Origin: Trinickia violacea
Lineage (GTDB): Bacteria > Pseudomonadota > Gammaproteobacteria > Burkholderiales > Burkholderiaceae
Direction: 5' to 3'
Length of the DNA: 64,000 nucleotides
Assembly (NCBI RefSeq): GCF_005280735.1
Contig: NZ_CP040078.1
Span: 2,480,001-2,544,000 of the forward strand
Shown here: positions 26,777 through 36,252 of the stretch, piece after piece
Position numbering within the stretch: the stretch's first letter is position 1
Layout: every line of letters starts with the position of its first letter
Translations under genes and position numbers: made by a program
The notes under the pieces: generated by a model
Seen by the model: the letters and a program-made list of their open reading frames with translations, nothing else
Told to the model about the DNA's origin: nothing
The model's database searches: none

Positions 26777-27217
26777 AGTCCTTCCAGCACCGCTTTCAGG
26801 ATATCGCCGCGTCGGCGGAACGCCGGCGTGTTGCAAGCCTCGCCATTCGAAAACGGAAAATTATTCAAAATAAATAATTCCAATTAAATTAGAGCCAACA
26901 CTCCATTTCACCCCAAGAAAAATACCGATAAAAATCATTTGATATTTTCCAATTCGTGCGCACTCGCCTTCGAATTACCATTCATTAGACTTTCAATTTT
27001 CGGATGCCGCCCGGATAGCCGAGAAAAATTCCTGACTCCACTGCCAAGTCTGACAGCTACCTGAGAAAACACCGCCGCTGCTAGGTTAGCGACGCGCATC
27101 GCTGCGTCGAGCGCTCACAATCCATATCAACGAAATCAGGGCTGGAAATACTAATCCGTCGATGTATCGAGACTCGACGGATTGGCTTTCTCATGGCGTA
27201 TCGATTCAGGAGGTCAA
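26777..27217. other. AT-rich intergenic region before the S53 peptidase
   Basis: About 440 bases, with 26860-26990 strikingly AT-rich compared with flanking coding DNA. No gene or clear hairpin is seen. It probably carries the S53 promoter and upstream activating sites. Confidence 0.5.
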
Positions 27218-28984
27218 ATGAAGTCGACGTTAAATACGAAACGTTCTGCATTCGCTTCTTTTAAAGGCGCGGCATTGATTCTGCCGCTCGCTGTCGCATC
27301 GGCCGCGCAGGCGGCGGCTCCCGCGCAGACGACGTGGGTCAGCACCGAAACCAAGGCGTTCATCGCCCCGGCGACGCGCACGCTCGCCGCGACGCCGCTC
27401 GTCGAACTGGCGGCCGGCTCGCCGGCGCACGTCGTGGTCAGCCTGAAGCTGCGCAACGCGAACCAGCTTCATCAGCTCGCGCGCGACGTCAACGACCGCA
27501 AGAGCACGCGTTTCCGCAAGTTCCTGACGCACCAGCAATTCCTCGCGGACTATGCGCCGACCGAAGCGCAAGTTCAGGCCGTCGTCACGCACCTGCGAAA
27601 GAACGGCTTCATCAACATCCGCGTGGCGCCGAACCGCCTGCTGGTGTCCGCGGACGGCACGGCCAGCTCGGTCAAGAGCGGCTTCAATACGCCGCTCGTC
27701 CACTTCCAGCGCGACAACCGCGAGGTCTTTGCGAACACGGCCCCCGCGCAAGTGCCCGAAGCACTCAGCGACACCGTGCTGTCCGTGCTCGGCCTGCAAA
27801 ACGTGACGCGGGCCCACACGATGCTGCACGCCGGCCCGCGCACGCAGGCCAAGACGCTCGCCACCGGCACCGCGACGGGCCATAGCCCGACCGAATTCCC
27901 GGCGCTCTATGACGTCGGCAATACGCCGAGCGCGGCGAACACGACGGTCGGCATCATCACGCAAGGCGGCGTGAGCCAGGCGACTCAGGATCTGAACCAG
28001 TTCACGAGCGCCAACAACCTGCCGACCGTGAACGTCCAGACGGTCCAGACCGGCGGCCCGAACGGCGACTACAGCGACGATCAGGAAGGCCAGGGCGAGT
28101 GGGATCTCGACAGCCAGTCGATCGTCGGCGCAGCCGGCGGCGCGGTGAACCAGCTGCTCTTCTACATGGCCGACAACAGCGCATCGGGCAACACGGGGCT
28201 GACGCAGGCGTTCAATCAGGCCGTCTCCGACAATCTCGCGAAGGTCATCAACGTGTCGCTCGGCTGGTGCGAGGCCGATGCGTACTCCGACGGCACGATG
28301 GCCGCCGAAGACCAGATCTTCACGACCGCGGTCGCGCAAGGGCAGACGTTCTCGGTGTCGTCCGGAGACGAAGGCGTGTACGAGTGCAACAACCGCGGCT
28401 ACCCGGACGGCAGCACGTACTCGATCTCGTGGCCGGCATCGTCGCCGAACGTGATCGCGGTCGGCGGCACGACGCTCTATACGACCGCGAGCGACGGCTA
28501 CGCAAGCGAGACGGTGTGGAACGAAGGACTCGACCAGAACGGCAAGCTATGGGCGTCGACCGGCGGCTTCAGCTCGTATGAGGCAGCTCCGACGTGGCAA
28601 TCGACGCTCTCCGTGAGCCCGAAGCCGGCCGGCCGCGCGGTGCCGGATATCTCGTTCGACGCGGCGCAGAGCACGGGCGCGCTCGTCTACAACTACGGGC
28701 AGATCCAGCAGATCGGCGGCACAAGCCTCTCGTCACCGATCTTCGTCGGCTTCTACGCGCGCCTCGAATCGGCCAACTCGAACTCGCTCGGCTTCCCGGC
28801 GGCGAGCATCTATAGCGCAGTCCAATCGACGCCGGCGCTCGTGCACGACGTCACTTCCGGCAACAACGGCTACGGCGGCTATGGGTACAACGCGGGCAAG
28901 GGTTGGGACTATCCGACGGGCTGGGGCAGCTTTGATATCTCGAAGCTCGTTACCTACGTGCAGGGGCATAAATTTGCGCAATGA
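27218..28984 (+). CDS. S53 sedolisin (pro-kumamolisin type) peptidase
   Basis: 588-residue secreted acid serine-carboxyl peptidase. A signal peptide (to about AAQA) precedes a pro-kumamolisin activation domain with RKFLTHQQFLADYAPTEAQV. The catalytic domain has Glu294 and Asp298 in GEWDLDSQ, oxyanion Asp384 in SSGDEG and nucleophile Ser503 in GGTSLSSP, the full S53 set. A C-terminal calcium site lies in DVTSGNNGYGG and following residues. A strong CAGGAGGT ribosome-binding site precedes ATG 27218. The prodomain suggests self-activation outside the cell at low pH. Confidence 0.94.
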   Translation: MKSTLNTKRSAFASFKGAALILPLAVASAAQAAAPAQTTWVSTETKAFIAPATRTLAATPLVELAAGSPAHVVVSLKLRNANQLHQLARDVNDRKSTRFRKFLTHQQFLADYAPTEAQVQAVVTHLRKNGFINIRVAPNRLLVSADGTASSVKSGFNTPLVHFQRDNREVFANTAPAQVPEALSDTVLSVLGLQNVTRAHTMLHAGPRTQAKTLATGTATGHSPTEFPALYDVGNTPSAANTTVGIITQGGVSQATQDLNQFTSANNLPTVNVQTVQTGGPNGDYSDDQEGQGEWDLDSQSIVGAAGGAVNQLLFYMADNSASGNTGLTQAFNQAVSDNLAKVINVSLGWCEADAYSDGTMAAEDQIFTTAVAQGQTFSVSSGDEGVYECNNRGYPDGSTYSISWPASSPNVIAVGGTTLYTTASDGYASETVWNEGLDQNGKLWASTGGFSSYEAAPTWQSTLSVSPKPAGRAVPDISFDAAQSTGALVYNYGQIQQIGGTSLSSPIFVGFYARLESANSNSLGFPAASIYSAVQSTPALVHDVTSGNNGYGGYGYNAGKGWDYPTGWGSFDISKLVTYVQGHKFAQ

Positions 28985-29198
28985 GGTTCGCGCAATGAGC
29001 GGTTGAGCACGTGATTTAGCAGGATCGCCCGCCTCCCTGTGCAGAGGGGGAGGCGGGCTTGCGAACCATCGAACTCTGCTGTCGAACCGCCGCGAAACAG
29101 CACAAACGCATCGCGAGACGCGCGATCCCCCACCCCAACGCGATTGAAGTAGGCGCATAATCATCGCTTTGCCGCCGCCGTCGCTCGCGCCGTATTCC

Positions 29199-30596
29199 AT
29201 GCCGCTTGCCATCCGAGCTTTCCTCGTCCCCCTCATCGTCGCGTGCGCGATGTTCATGGAAAGCGTCGATGCCAATATCATCGTCACGGCACTCCCCTCG
29301 ATGGCTCGCGATTTCGGCAGCGATCCGGTCGCGCTCAAGATCGGCATCATCAGCTACGTGATGGGGCTCGGCGTCTTCATCCCCGTGTGCGGCTGGTTCG
29401 CCGACCGCTTCGGCGCCCGCACCATCTTCCGCACGGCGATCGGCATCTTCGTGGTCGGCTCGCTGATGTGCGCGGCTTCGCGGTCGCTCGATACCTTCTC
29501 GCTCGCGCGCTTCATCCAAGGCGTGGGCGGCGCGATGATGGTGCCGGTCGGCCGCATCATCATCTTCCGTGTCGTGCCGAAGGCGGAGTTCGTGCGCGCG
29601 ATGAACTACCTGAGCATGCCCGCGCTCCTCGCTCCGGCGGTCGCGCCGCTCCTCGGCGGGTTCATCACCACTTACCTGCACTGGCGTCTGATCTTCTTCA
29701 TCAACGTGCCGGTCGGCATTCTCGGCATCTACCTGACCAACAAGCACATCGTCAATTCACACGAGCCGCATCCCGGACCGCTCGACTGGGTCGGCTTCCT
29801 GCTGTCCGCGGTCGGCGCGTCGGCGTTGCTGCTGGGACTGTCTCTGATCGACGGCCAGCTCGTTTCGGCGCGGACGGCGATCGAACTCTGCGTGGTCGGC
29901 GCGCTGCTGCTCGTGCTCTACGTGCTGTATGCACAGCGCGCGGCGCGTCCTCTCCTCGATCTCGCGTTCCTGCGCATTCCCACCTATCGCGCGAGCGTGC
30001 TCGGCGGCTCGATGTTCCGGATCGGGCTCGGCGCGGTGCCGTTCCTCTTGCCGCTCTCGCTGCAGGAGGGGCTCGGCATGTCGGCGTTCCAGTCGGGTGC
30101 GATCACTTGCGCCTCGGCGTTCGGCGGCATGTTCATGCGCTCGCTCACCTCGACCGTGCTGCGCCGCTACGGCTTTCGCACGGTGCTGATCTATAACGCG
30201 GTGTTCGCCGGCATCGCGATCGCGGCCTGCGGCACCTTCGTTCCTGGCATGCCGGTCTGGCTGATCTGGGTGATCGTGCTGTTCGGCGGCTTCTTCCCGG
30301 CGCTGCAGTTCACGAGCCTCAATTCGATGATCTACGCCGATATCGACAGCCGCGACGCCGGCCGCGCCACGAGCCTCGGCAGCGTCGTGCAGCAGATGTC
30401 GCTCGGGCTCGGCGTGACGGTCGCGGGGATCGTGCTGCAGATTTCGCGCGCGGCGCACGGGCACTCGCACATCATGTGGTCGGATTTCTGGCCGGCGTTC
30501 GCCGCGGTCGGGCTGTTTTCCTTCGGCTCGATTCCGATTACGCGGCGGTTGTCGGCGAATGCCGGGGATGAAATTGCGAGAGGGGCGCGGGGGTGA
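29199..30596 (+). CDS. MFS multidrug efflux protein, DHA2/EmrB-like
   Basis: 465-residue drug:H+ antiporter of the 14-helix EmrB/QacA group. It has the opening MFMESVDANIIVTALPSM, the loop 2-3 motif GWFADRFGARTIF, RFIQGVGGAMMVPVGRI of motif B, and motif C (LAPAVAPLLGGFI). The start is ambiguous: ATG 29199 is preferred, but TTG 29169 is in frame; neither has a strong ribosome-binding site. No emrA-type membrane fusion gene is adjacent. The substrate is unknown. Confidence 0.85.
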   Translation: MPLAIRAFLVPLIVACAMFMESVDANIIVTALPSMARDFGSDPVALKIGIISYVMGLGVFIPVCGWFADRFGARTIFRTAIGIFVVGSLMCAASRSLDTFSLARFIQGVGGAMMVPVGRIIIFRVVPKAEFVRAMNYLSMPALLAPAVAPLLGGFITTYLHWRLIFFINVPVGILGIYLTNKHIVNSHEPHPGPLDWVGFLLSAVGASALLLGLSLIDGQLVSARTAIELCVVGALLLVLYVLYAQRAARPLLDLAFLRIPTYRASVLGGSMFRIGLGAVPFLLPLSLQEGLGMSAFQSGAITCASAFGGMFMRSLTSTVLRRYGFRTVLIYNAVFAGIAIAACGTFVPGMPVWLIWVIVLFGGFFPALQFTSLNSMIYADIDSRDAGRATSLGSVVQQMSLGLGVTVAGIVLQISRAAHGHSHIMWSDFWPAFAAVGLFSFGSIPITRRLSANAGDEIARGARG

Positions 30597-30639
30597 GGGG
30601 CGCAATTGCGCAAGAACCGATCGCCCCCGGCGTGCGCGG

Positions 30640-31182
30640 TCAATCGACTCCGCTCGCGCCCACCGCCGGTCCCGCCGGCTTTGCCGGCATGGGCCCGAAG
30701 AACATCGCCCTCAGTTTGTCGCGGCCGATGAAGCGCGCCAGCTCGGCGATCACGCAGTAGTTGAGGATCAGCATCACGAGCAGGATCTGGATCGCCCAGA
30801 ACTGCGCCCAGTTGAGTTGCGCAAGCAGCTTATGGTTGGCGGCAACAAATCCGGGCGCCGCTTTCCAGTAGTCCCACAGACGCTCGAGATAGTGAATGAA
30901 CAACGCCACCAGCGTGTACATCGCCGTTTTCCAGCTCACGTTCCATATCAGCGGCTTCTCGGGAAAGCGGTTGATGAACGGCAACAGGTTCGCGATCAGC
31001 ACCGACTTGCCGAGCACCAGGGCGGCGATGGTCACGGAGGCCGACGACGGCACGCTAATGCCAGTGCCTTTCGTCATCAGCGCTCGAACAAGCGCAACGA
31101 CGTGCAGGATAATGAAAAAGAAGATCGTCGGCGGCAGCAGTGCCATGAACTCGTGTTTGATCTTGGCGGTCAGCTTGCTCAT
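30640..31182 (-). CDS. uncharacterised membrane protein (about four helices)
   Basis: 180 residues with four hydrophobic segments near residues 14-33, 50-66, 84-100 and 125-147, a positively charged N terminus and a short Pro/Ala-rich tail. Conserved-looking charged residues lie between helices (INRFPEKPLIWNVSWKT, YLERLWDYWK). I do not recognise a characterised family. It lies 68 bases downstream of the PoxB-like gene on the same strand and may be cotranscribed with it. Confidence 0.75.
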   Translation of the reverse strand: MSKLTAKIKHEFMALLPPTIFFFIILHVVALVRALMTKGTGISVPSSASVTIAALVLGKSVLIANLLPFINRFPEKPLIWNVSWKTAMYTLVALFIHYLERLWDYWKAAPGFVAANHKLLAQLNWAQFWAIQILLVMLILNYCVIAELARFIGRDKLRAMFFGPMPAKPAGPAVGASGVD

Positions 31183-31250
31183 GCTCGTCTCTCAGGAGGC
31201 TTGGACTGCGCGAATCGAACCTCGGCGCATGACGACTACGACGCCAACCC

Positions 31251-32972
31251 TCACCGCAGATTCGTACTCGCCAGTTCCACGACTTCATCCCCACGCCCGT
31301 TCAACACCGCGCGGAGCATGTAAAGACTGAAGCCCTTCGCCTGCTCCCATTGAATCTTCGGCGGCAGCGCGATCTCGTACTTCGACGTGACGACGTCGAC
31401 CAGCGCCGGCCCCGGCTTCGAGAACGCGAGCTTCAGCGCATCGGCCAGTTGCTCGGAGTCCTCGACACGCACGCCGAAGATGCCTGCCCCGTTCGCGATA
31501 TCGGCGAAGTTGGTGGCGGCGAGGTCCGTGCCGTTGTCGAGATAGCCGCCCGCCTTCATCTCCATCGCGACGAAGCCGAGCACGCTGTTGTTGAAGACGA
31601 CCACCTTGATCGGCAAATCGAGCTGGCGTGCCGTGAGCAAATCGCCCAGCAGCATGGACAACCCGCCGTCGCCCGACAGCGACACCACTTGCCTGCCCGG
31701 ATGCGCCGCCTGCGCGCCGAGTGCCTGCGGCATCGCGTTCGCCATCGAGCCGTGATTGAACGAGCCGTGCAGCGAGCGCTTGCCGTTCATCGTCAGATAG
31801 CGCGCGGCCCAGAGCGTCGGCGTGCCGACGTCTGCCGTGAAGACGGCGTCTTCGGCGGCCAGTTCATCGACGACTTTGGTCAGGTATTGCGGGTGGATCG
31901 GCCGACCGGGCGCCGACGGCCGCGCAAGTTCGTCGAGGCCCTTGCGCGCGGCCTGATAGTGTTTGAGCGCACGGCCGATGAAGTGACGATTCGCCTTGCG
32001 CGCGAGCCGCGGCAGCAGATCCTGCAGCGTCTCGCGCACGTCGCCGACGAGCCCGAGCTTGAGCGGCGCGCGCTTGCCGAGCGCGCTCGCGCGCCGGTCG
32101 ATCTGCACGATATTGGCTTGCGGCGGATAGAAATTGCGGTAGGGGAAATCGGTGCCGAGCATGAGCAGCGTGTCGCACGACATCATCGCGTGATAGCCGG
32201 ACGAAAAGCCGATGAGCCCGGTCATGCCCACGTCGTTCGGGTTGTCCCACTCGACGAACTGCTTGCCGCGCAGCGCATGCACGACGGGCGCGCCAAGCAG
32301 GTCCGCCAGCGCGACGACTTCGTCATGCGCCCCGGCGCAGCCGCTGCCGCACAAGAGCGTCACGGCATCCGAGGCGTCGAGCAGCTTCACGAGGCGATCG
32401 ATATCGGCCGGTGACGGCACCGTCGTCGACTTGCCCGGCGGCGCCCATTGCACTTCCTCTTCGGGGGCTTCGGCAAGCGCGACGTCACCCGGCAGCACGA
32501 TCACGGCCACGCCGCGCTCGTCGATGGCGGTGCGCATCGCGGTGGCGAGCACGCGTGGAAACTGCCGCGGGTTGCTCACGAGCTCGACGTAGTGGCTGCA
32601 CTCCTTGAAGAGCGACTGAGGATGTGTCTCCTGGAAATAGCCGAGACCGATCTCGGATGAGGGAATGTGCGCCGCGATCGCGAGCACCGGCTGATGATTG
32701 CGGTGACAGTCGAACAGTCCGTTGATCAAATGCAGATTGCCCGGCCCGCAGCTTCCCGCGCACACCGCGAGCTTGCCGCTCGCCGCCGCTTCGGCGCCCG
32801 CCGCGAACGCCGCCACTTCCTCGTGACGCGTGTGCATCCAGCGTATCGAGCCGAGCCGGCTCAAGCTGTCGGAAAGGCCGTTGAGGCTGTCGCCCGTCAC
32901 GCCCCAGATCCGCTCGACACCGGCCGCCTGCAACGTCTTCGCGAGATAGTCCGCAATGGTCTGCTTTGCCAT
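31251..32972 (-). CDS. poxB: pyruvate dehydrogenase (quinone)-like ThDP enzyme
   Basis: 573 residues, almost exactly the length of E. coli PoxB, which oxidatively decarboxylates pyruvate to acetate and CO2 with FAD and thiamine diphosphate, passing electrons to ubiquinone. The ThDP-activating glutamate is in [15 protein letters not shown]. The ThDP/Mg motif begins [15 protein letters not shown] and ends in VVVFNN. The C-terminal segment, the membrane-binding part in E. coli, is present but divergent. It shares the ThDP fold with acetolactate synthases, but overall pattern and length favour PoxB. No partner subunit is nearby. Confidence 0.85.
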   Translation of the reverse strand: MAKQTIADYLAKTLQAAGVERIWGVTGDSLNGLSDSLSRLGSIRWMHTRHEEVAAFAAGAEAAASGKLAVCAGSCGPGNLHLINGLFDCHRNHQPVLAIAAHIPSSEIGLGYFQETHPQSLFKECSHYVELVSNPRQFPRVLATAMRTAIDERGVAVIVLPGDVALAEAPEEEVQWAPPGKSTTVPSPADIDRLVKLLDASDAVTLLCGSGCAGAHDEVVALADLLGAPVVHALRGKQFVEWDNPNDVGMTGLIGFSSGYHAMMSCDTLLMLGTDFPYRNFYPPQANIVQIDRRASALGKRAPLKLGLVGDVRETLQDLLPRLARKANRHFIGRALKHYQAARKGLDELARPSAPGRPIHPQYLTKVVDELAAEDAVFTADVGTPTLWAARYLTMNGKRSLHGSFNHGSMANAMPQALGAQAAHPGRQVVSLSGDGGLSMLLGDLLTARQLDLPIKVVVFNNSVLGFVAMEMKAGGYLDNGTDLAATNFADIANGAGIFGVRVEDSEQLADALKLAFSKPGPALVDVVTSKYEIALPPKIQWEQAKGFSLYMLRAVLNGRGDEVVELASTNLR

Positions 32973-33097
32973 GATCGTGTTCCCTTTGTAGGTCCGACTG
33001 CATTACGCATCCACTTCGTGCACCTTGTCGAAGATAGACGTTCGGGTCGTCAATGCCAAATGAGGGAAATGAGTGGGCCGATGAGCGGACGAATAAA

Positions 33098-33121
33098 AAA
33101 CGCGCCGACGGCGGCGCGTTT
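33098..33121 (-). terminator. rho-independent terminator of the LysR gene
   Basis: AAACGCGCC (33098-33106) pairs with GGCGCGTTT (33113-33121) over a 6-base loop. On the minus strand the stem runs into TTTTTTATT. It lies 57 bases past the LysR stop. Confidence 0.8.
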
Positions 33122-33177
33122 CTTCAGGCGTTAACGGCGGGTTCCGGGTACGGATCTTGGCAGACTGACAACGCGGC

Positions 33178-34152
33178 TCAATTCACCGCGTCGGGGTGCA
33201 GGCCGCGCAGCAGTTGACGCACGCGCGACATATCCTTGTCGACCAGTTCTGCCTGCTCGAACAGCTCGGCGAGCCAATCGACGAACGCGCGCACGCGCGG
33301 CGACACGCGGCGGTTCTTCAGATACGCGACCGACACCGGCACGGGCACCGGCGTGTAGCGCGTCAGCACTTCCTTGAGCAGCCCCGATTCCAAATACGGC
33401 TTCGCTGCAATCCGCGAGGGCTGGATCAAGCCGAGCCCTTCGAGCCCGCAGGCGAGATACGCGTGCTCGTCGGCGACTTGCACGAAGCCTTCGACCTTCA
33501 CCGTCGTCACGCGGCCTTCGTCTTCGAAGTCGAACTCGGCGCCTCGCCCTGCCGTGGTGCCGGCAGCGGCCATGCAGTTGACGGCCACGTGGCCTTCCAG
33601 TTCGTCGAGCGACTCCGGCGTGCCGTGCCGCGCGAGGTAGTCGGGGCTCGCGCAGGTGACCTGCTCGAGCACGCCGAGACGCCGCGCGATGAGGCCCGAG
33701 TCGGGCAGCTCGCCGAGCTGGATGCTGCAATCGACCGCCTCGCCCACCATATCGACCGCGCGATTGCTCAAGCCGATCGCGAGATCGATGTTCGGAAAGC
33801 GCGCATGAAATTCGTCGAGCGCGGGAAACACGAGCGCCGTGGCGACCGCGCCCGGCATTTCGACGCGCAAACGCCCGCGCAGGTTGTCGGTGGTGTCGCG
33901 CAGGCTCGCTTCCATTTCGTCGATGTCGGCGAGGATCTGCACGCAGCGCTCGTAGTACGCGGCGCCTTCGGCGGTGAGGTTCAAACGGCGCGTCGTGCGT
34001 TGGAGCAACTGCACGCCGAGCATGGCTTCGAGGTTCTGGACAATGGTTGTTGCAGTCGCGCGCGGAATGTCGAGCGAAAGCGCGGCGCGCGTGAAGCTTT
34101 GGGTATCGACGATACGAACGAAGGTACGCATCGCCTGGACACGGTCGATCAC
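33178..34152 (-). CDS. LysR-family transcriptional regulator
   Basis: 324-residue regulator with a complete N-terminal helix-turn-helix (FTRAALSLDIPRATATTIVQ) and full effector domain ending VPVSVAYLKNRRVSPRVRAF. The GTG start at 34152 is chosen because GGAGAACAGCCC lies directly upstream and the family's opening IDRVQAMRTFVRI follows. It diverges from the AraC-family gene across about 220 bases. It belongs to the same subfamily as the deleted LysR at 18418. A local target is not obvious: poxB is downstream on the same strand. Confidence 0.88.
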   Translation of the reverse strand: MIDRVQAMRTFVRIVDTQSFTRAALSLDIPRATATTIVQNLEAMLGVQLLQRTTRRLNLTAEGAAYYERCVQILADIDEMEASLRDTTDNLRGRLRVEMPGAVATALVFPALDEFHARFPNIDLAIGLSNRAVDMVGEAVDCSIQLGELPDSGLIARRLGVLEQVTCASPDYLARHGTPESLDELEGHVAVNCMAAAGTTAGRGAEFDFEDEGRVTTVKVEGFVQVADEHAYLACGLEGLGLIQPSRIAAKPYLESGLLKEVLTRYTPVPVPVSVAYLKNRRVSPRVRAFVDWLAELFEQAELVDKDMSRVRQLLRGLHPDAVN

Positions 34153-34370
34153 GGGCTGTTCTCCTGTCAGATGCAGCACGGACTTCTGCGGGAACACAAG
34201 GCGGAGTCCGTCAGGGCTCCCATCGTAAGGACCGGACGCCAGCCGGTGAATACCTGAATATCTCGAAGACTTGCCTATTCCTCTCGCCGCCCACTCATAG
34301 ATACTGTTTGGTGCTAGATTTCAAGCCTGATCCTCTTGAACGTCGATATAGTCGACGGACCGTTCTCATC

Positions 34371-35348
34371 ATGGCAACCCTCACACCGGCAACGACTTAC
34401 GTGAGCCCCGCGCAGCAGCGGATGGTCGAATTGCTCGACAAGCTGGCCCCCGCGGAGGGCTACACGCATTCGCGTCTCGACGGCGTCAAGTTCATGCGCT
34501 CGAGCCGCGCGCATCCACGCCAGGCGGCGATGTACGAGCCCTGCATCGTGATTCTGTGCCAGGGCCGCAAGCGCGGCTTTATCGGCGACAAGGTGTTCGT
34601 CTACGACGCGCAGCAATATCTCGTGTTCTCGGTGCCGCTGCCGTTCGAAGTCGAGACCGAGGCGAGCGCGGAGGAGCCGCTGCTCGGCATCAAGCTCCGC
34701 GTGGATCTGACGATGGCGGCGGAATTGCTGCTGCAGATCGACGACGGGCACACTCCCGCCATCAGCGAGCCGCAAGGCATCTATTCGACGCCGCTCGACC
34801 AGCCGTTTTGCGACGCGGTGCTGCGCCTTCTCGAAGCGCTCAGCAACCCGCTCGAAGCCCGCATCCTCGGGCCGTCGATCGTGCGCGAGATCTGCTATCG
34901 CGTGCTGACCGGCGTGCAAGGCAACGCGATTCGCGCGGCGCTCACGTATCAGCACCACTTCGGCCGCATCGCGAAAGCGCTGCGCCGCATTCACTCCGAC
35001 TATCGCAGCGATCTCGATGTCGATACGCTCGCGAGCGAAGCCGGTATGAGCCTTGCCGTGTTTCACGCGCAATTCAAGGCGGTGACGTCGACCTCGCCGA
35101 TGCAGTACGTCAAGACCACGCGCTTGCATCAGGCGCGCTTGCTGATGATGCAGGACGGCATGAACGCGAGCACGGCGGCGGCGCGGGTCGGCTATGAAAG
35201 CGCCTCGCAATTCAGCCGCGAGTTCAAGCGGCTGTTCGGCGTCAGCCCTGTCGACGAGATGCGGCGCATGCGGGCGGCAAACGGCGATGCGGCCCCGCAG
35301 CCGGAGCCGCCTCCGGCCCCGGCCCCGCGCTATGTGACGACGACGTAA
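34371..35348 (+). CDS. AraC-family regulator with AraC_N domain
   Basis: 325-residue regulator. The N-terminal AraC-type sensor domain (PF06719-like, including PCIVILCQGRKRGFIGD and LVFSVPLPFEVET) is followed by two C-terminal helix-turn-helix motifs (DVDTLASEAGMSLAVFHAQF and ASTAAARVGYESASQFSREF). The C-terminal tail is proline-rich. ATG 34371 is the first start giving the typical family N terminus. This family often controls a neighbouring oxidoreductase or efflux gene, but here only the divergent LysR gene is adjacent. Confidence 0.88.
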   Translation: MATLTPATTYVSPAQQRMVELLDKLAPAEGYTHSRLDGVKFMRSSRAHPRQAAMYEPCIVILCQGRKRGFIGDKVFVYDAQQYLVFSVPLPFEVETEASAEEPLLGIKLRVDLTMAAELLLQIDDGHTPAISEPQGIYSTPLDQPFCDAVLRLLEALSNPLEARILGPSIVREICYRVLTGVQGNAIRAALTYQHHFGRIAKALRRIHSDYRSDLDVDTLASEAGMSLAVFHAQFKAVTSTSPMQYVKTTRLHQARLLMMQDGMNASTAAARVGYESASQFSREFKRLFGVSPVDEMRRMRAANGDAAPQPEPPPAPAPRYVTTT

Positions 35349-35670
35349 GCGCTTCGTTCTGGGCCGGACGCTAGTCCGGCAACGCGCCCTCGCGCAACGC
35401 GACAAGTGCTTCGAAATCGTTCTCGGTGGCTAGCGCGAAAGCAAGCCGGGCGTCGGTCGTCGTCATCGATTCGTGCGTTCCAAAAAAGTGCCGCGTTCAA
35501 GTCCAACTACAATAGCGCACGAGCCGGCGCCCGGCGCGAGCTTGCACTCGCCGCCCGATCCGCGCGCCACCGGCGCGAAAACACGCTTAGCACGCTTTCG
35601 CCCGTCAATCCGCTTTCATTTCTCGCCGCCGCGGGCCGCAGCCCCGGACGCCGAATACCAGGAGCCTCTT
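35349..35670. other. intergenic region upstream of the DUF2760-Hsp70 operon
   Basis: About 322 bases. The proximal part holds a GNAT gene remnant on the minus strand. The distal part carries a TACAAT box at 35508-35513 that could be the -10 of the downstream operon; no clean -35 is evident. Confidence 0.45.
35371..35466 (-). pseudogene. N-terminal remnant of a GNAT acetyltransferase
   Basis: A 31-codon minus-strand frame from ATG 35466 to TAG 35371. Its translation, LAFALATENDFEALVALREG, looks like the conserved beginning of a Burkholderia GNAT acetyltransferase (first strand and helix), but it stops where the acetyl-CoA domain should follow. The DNA beyond it is the 3' end of the AraC gene. 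It is probably what is left after a deletion. It could be a chance frame. Confidence 0.4.
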
Positions 35671-36252
35671 ATGTCTGACTCGAACGAGTCTTTTTTCGGG
35701 AGACTGTCTCTCGCAGTCGGAACGTTCTTCAGCCTTCTCGGCGACCGCGAACTCGCCGCCCGCGTGCGCAGCGTGCGCGAGGCGCCGAGCATCGCGCCGG
35801 CGCCCGCGGCAAGCGCCCCGCAACCCAAGTCCCAAGCGCAGCCTCAGCCCGTCGTCCGCACGCTGAAGGAAGCCACGCCCGACGCGGCGCTTCAACTCCT
35901 CGGGCTCTTGCAGCGCGAGGCGCGCTTCATCGACTTCATCGAGGAAGACGTCGTCGGCTACTCCGACACCGATATCGGCGCCGCCGCGCGTCTCGTGCAT
36001 GACGGCTGCCGCCGCGTGCTGCGCGAGCACTTCACGATCCGCCCGGTGCGCGACGAAGCCGAAGGCAGCCGCGTGACCGTGCCCGACGGCTTCGACGCCA
36101 CCTCGATTCGTCTGACCGGCAACGTCGTCGGCAAGCCGCCGTTTTCGGGCAGCATCAGCCATCGCGGCTGGCGCGTCGCCGACGTCCGTCTGCCGAAGCT
36201 CGCCGAGAGCCATGACGCTTCGGTGATCGCCCCGGCCGAGGTGGAACTATGA
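35671..36252 (+). CDS. DUF2760 protein, first gene of an Hsp70 operon
   Basis: 193-residue cytoplasmic protein. A short N-terminal helix region and a Pro/Ala/Gln-rich linker (about residues 32-58) lead to the DUF2760 domain with ALQLLGLLQREARFIDFIEE, RLVHDGCRRVLREHF and a C-terminal GWRVADVRLPKL. It starts after CCAGGAG and its stop overlaps the next gene's ATG (ATGA), so it is translationally coupled to an Hsp70 protein. DUF2760 genes recur next to such Hsp70 pairs. Function is unknown; an adaptor or co-chaperone role is inference. Confidence 0.85.
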   Translation: MSDSNESFFGRLSLAVGTFFSLLGDRELAARVRSVREAPSIAPAPAASAPQPKSQAQPQPVVRTLKEATPDAALQLLGLLQREARFIDFIEEDVVGYSDTDIGAAARLVHDGCRRVLREHFTIRPVRDEAEGSRVTVPDGFDATSIRLTGNVVGKPPFSGSISHRGWRVADVRLPKLAESHDASVIAPAEVEL

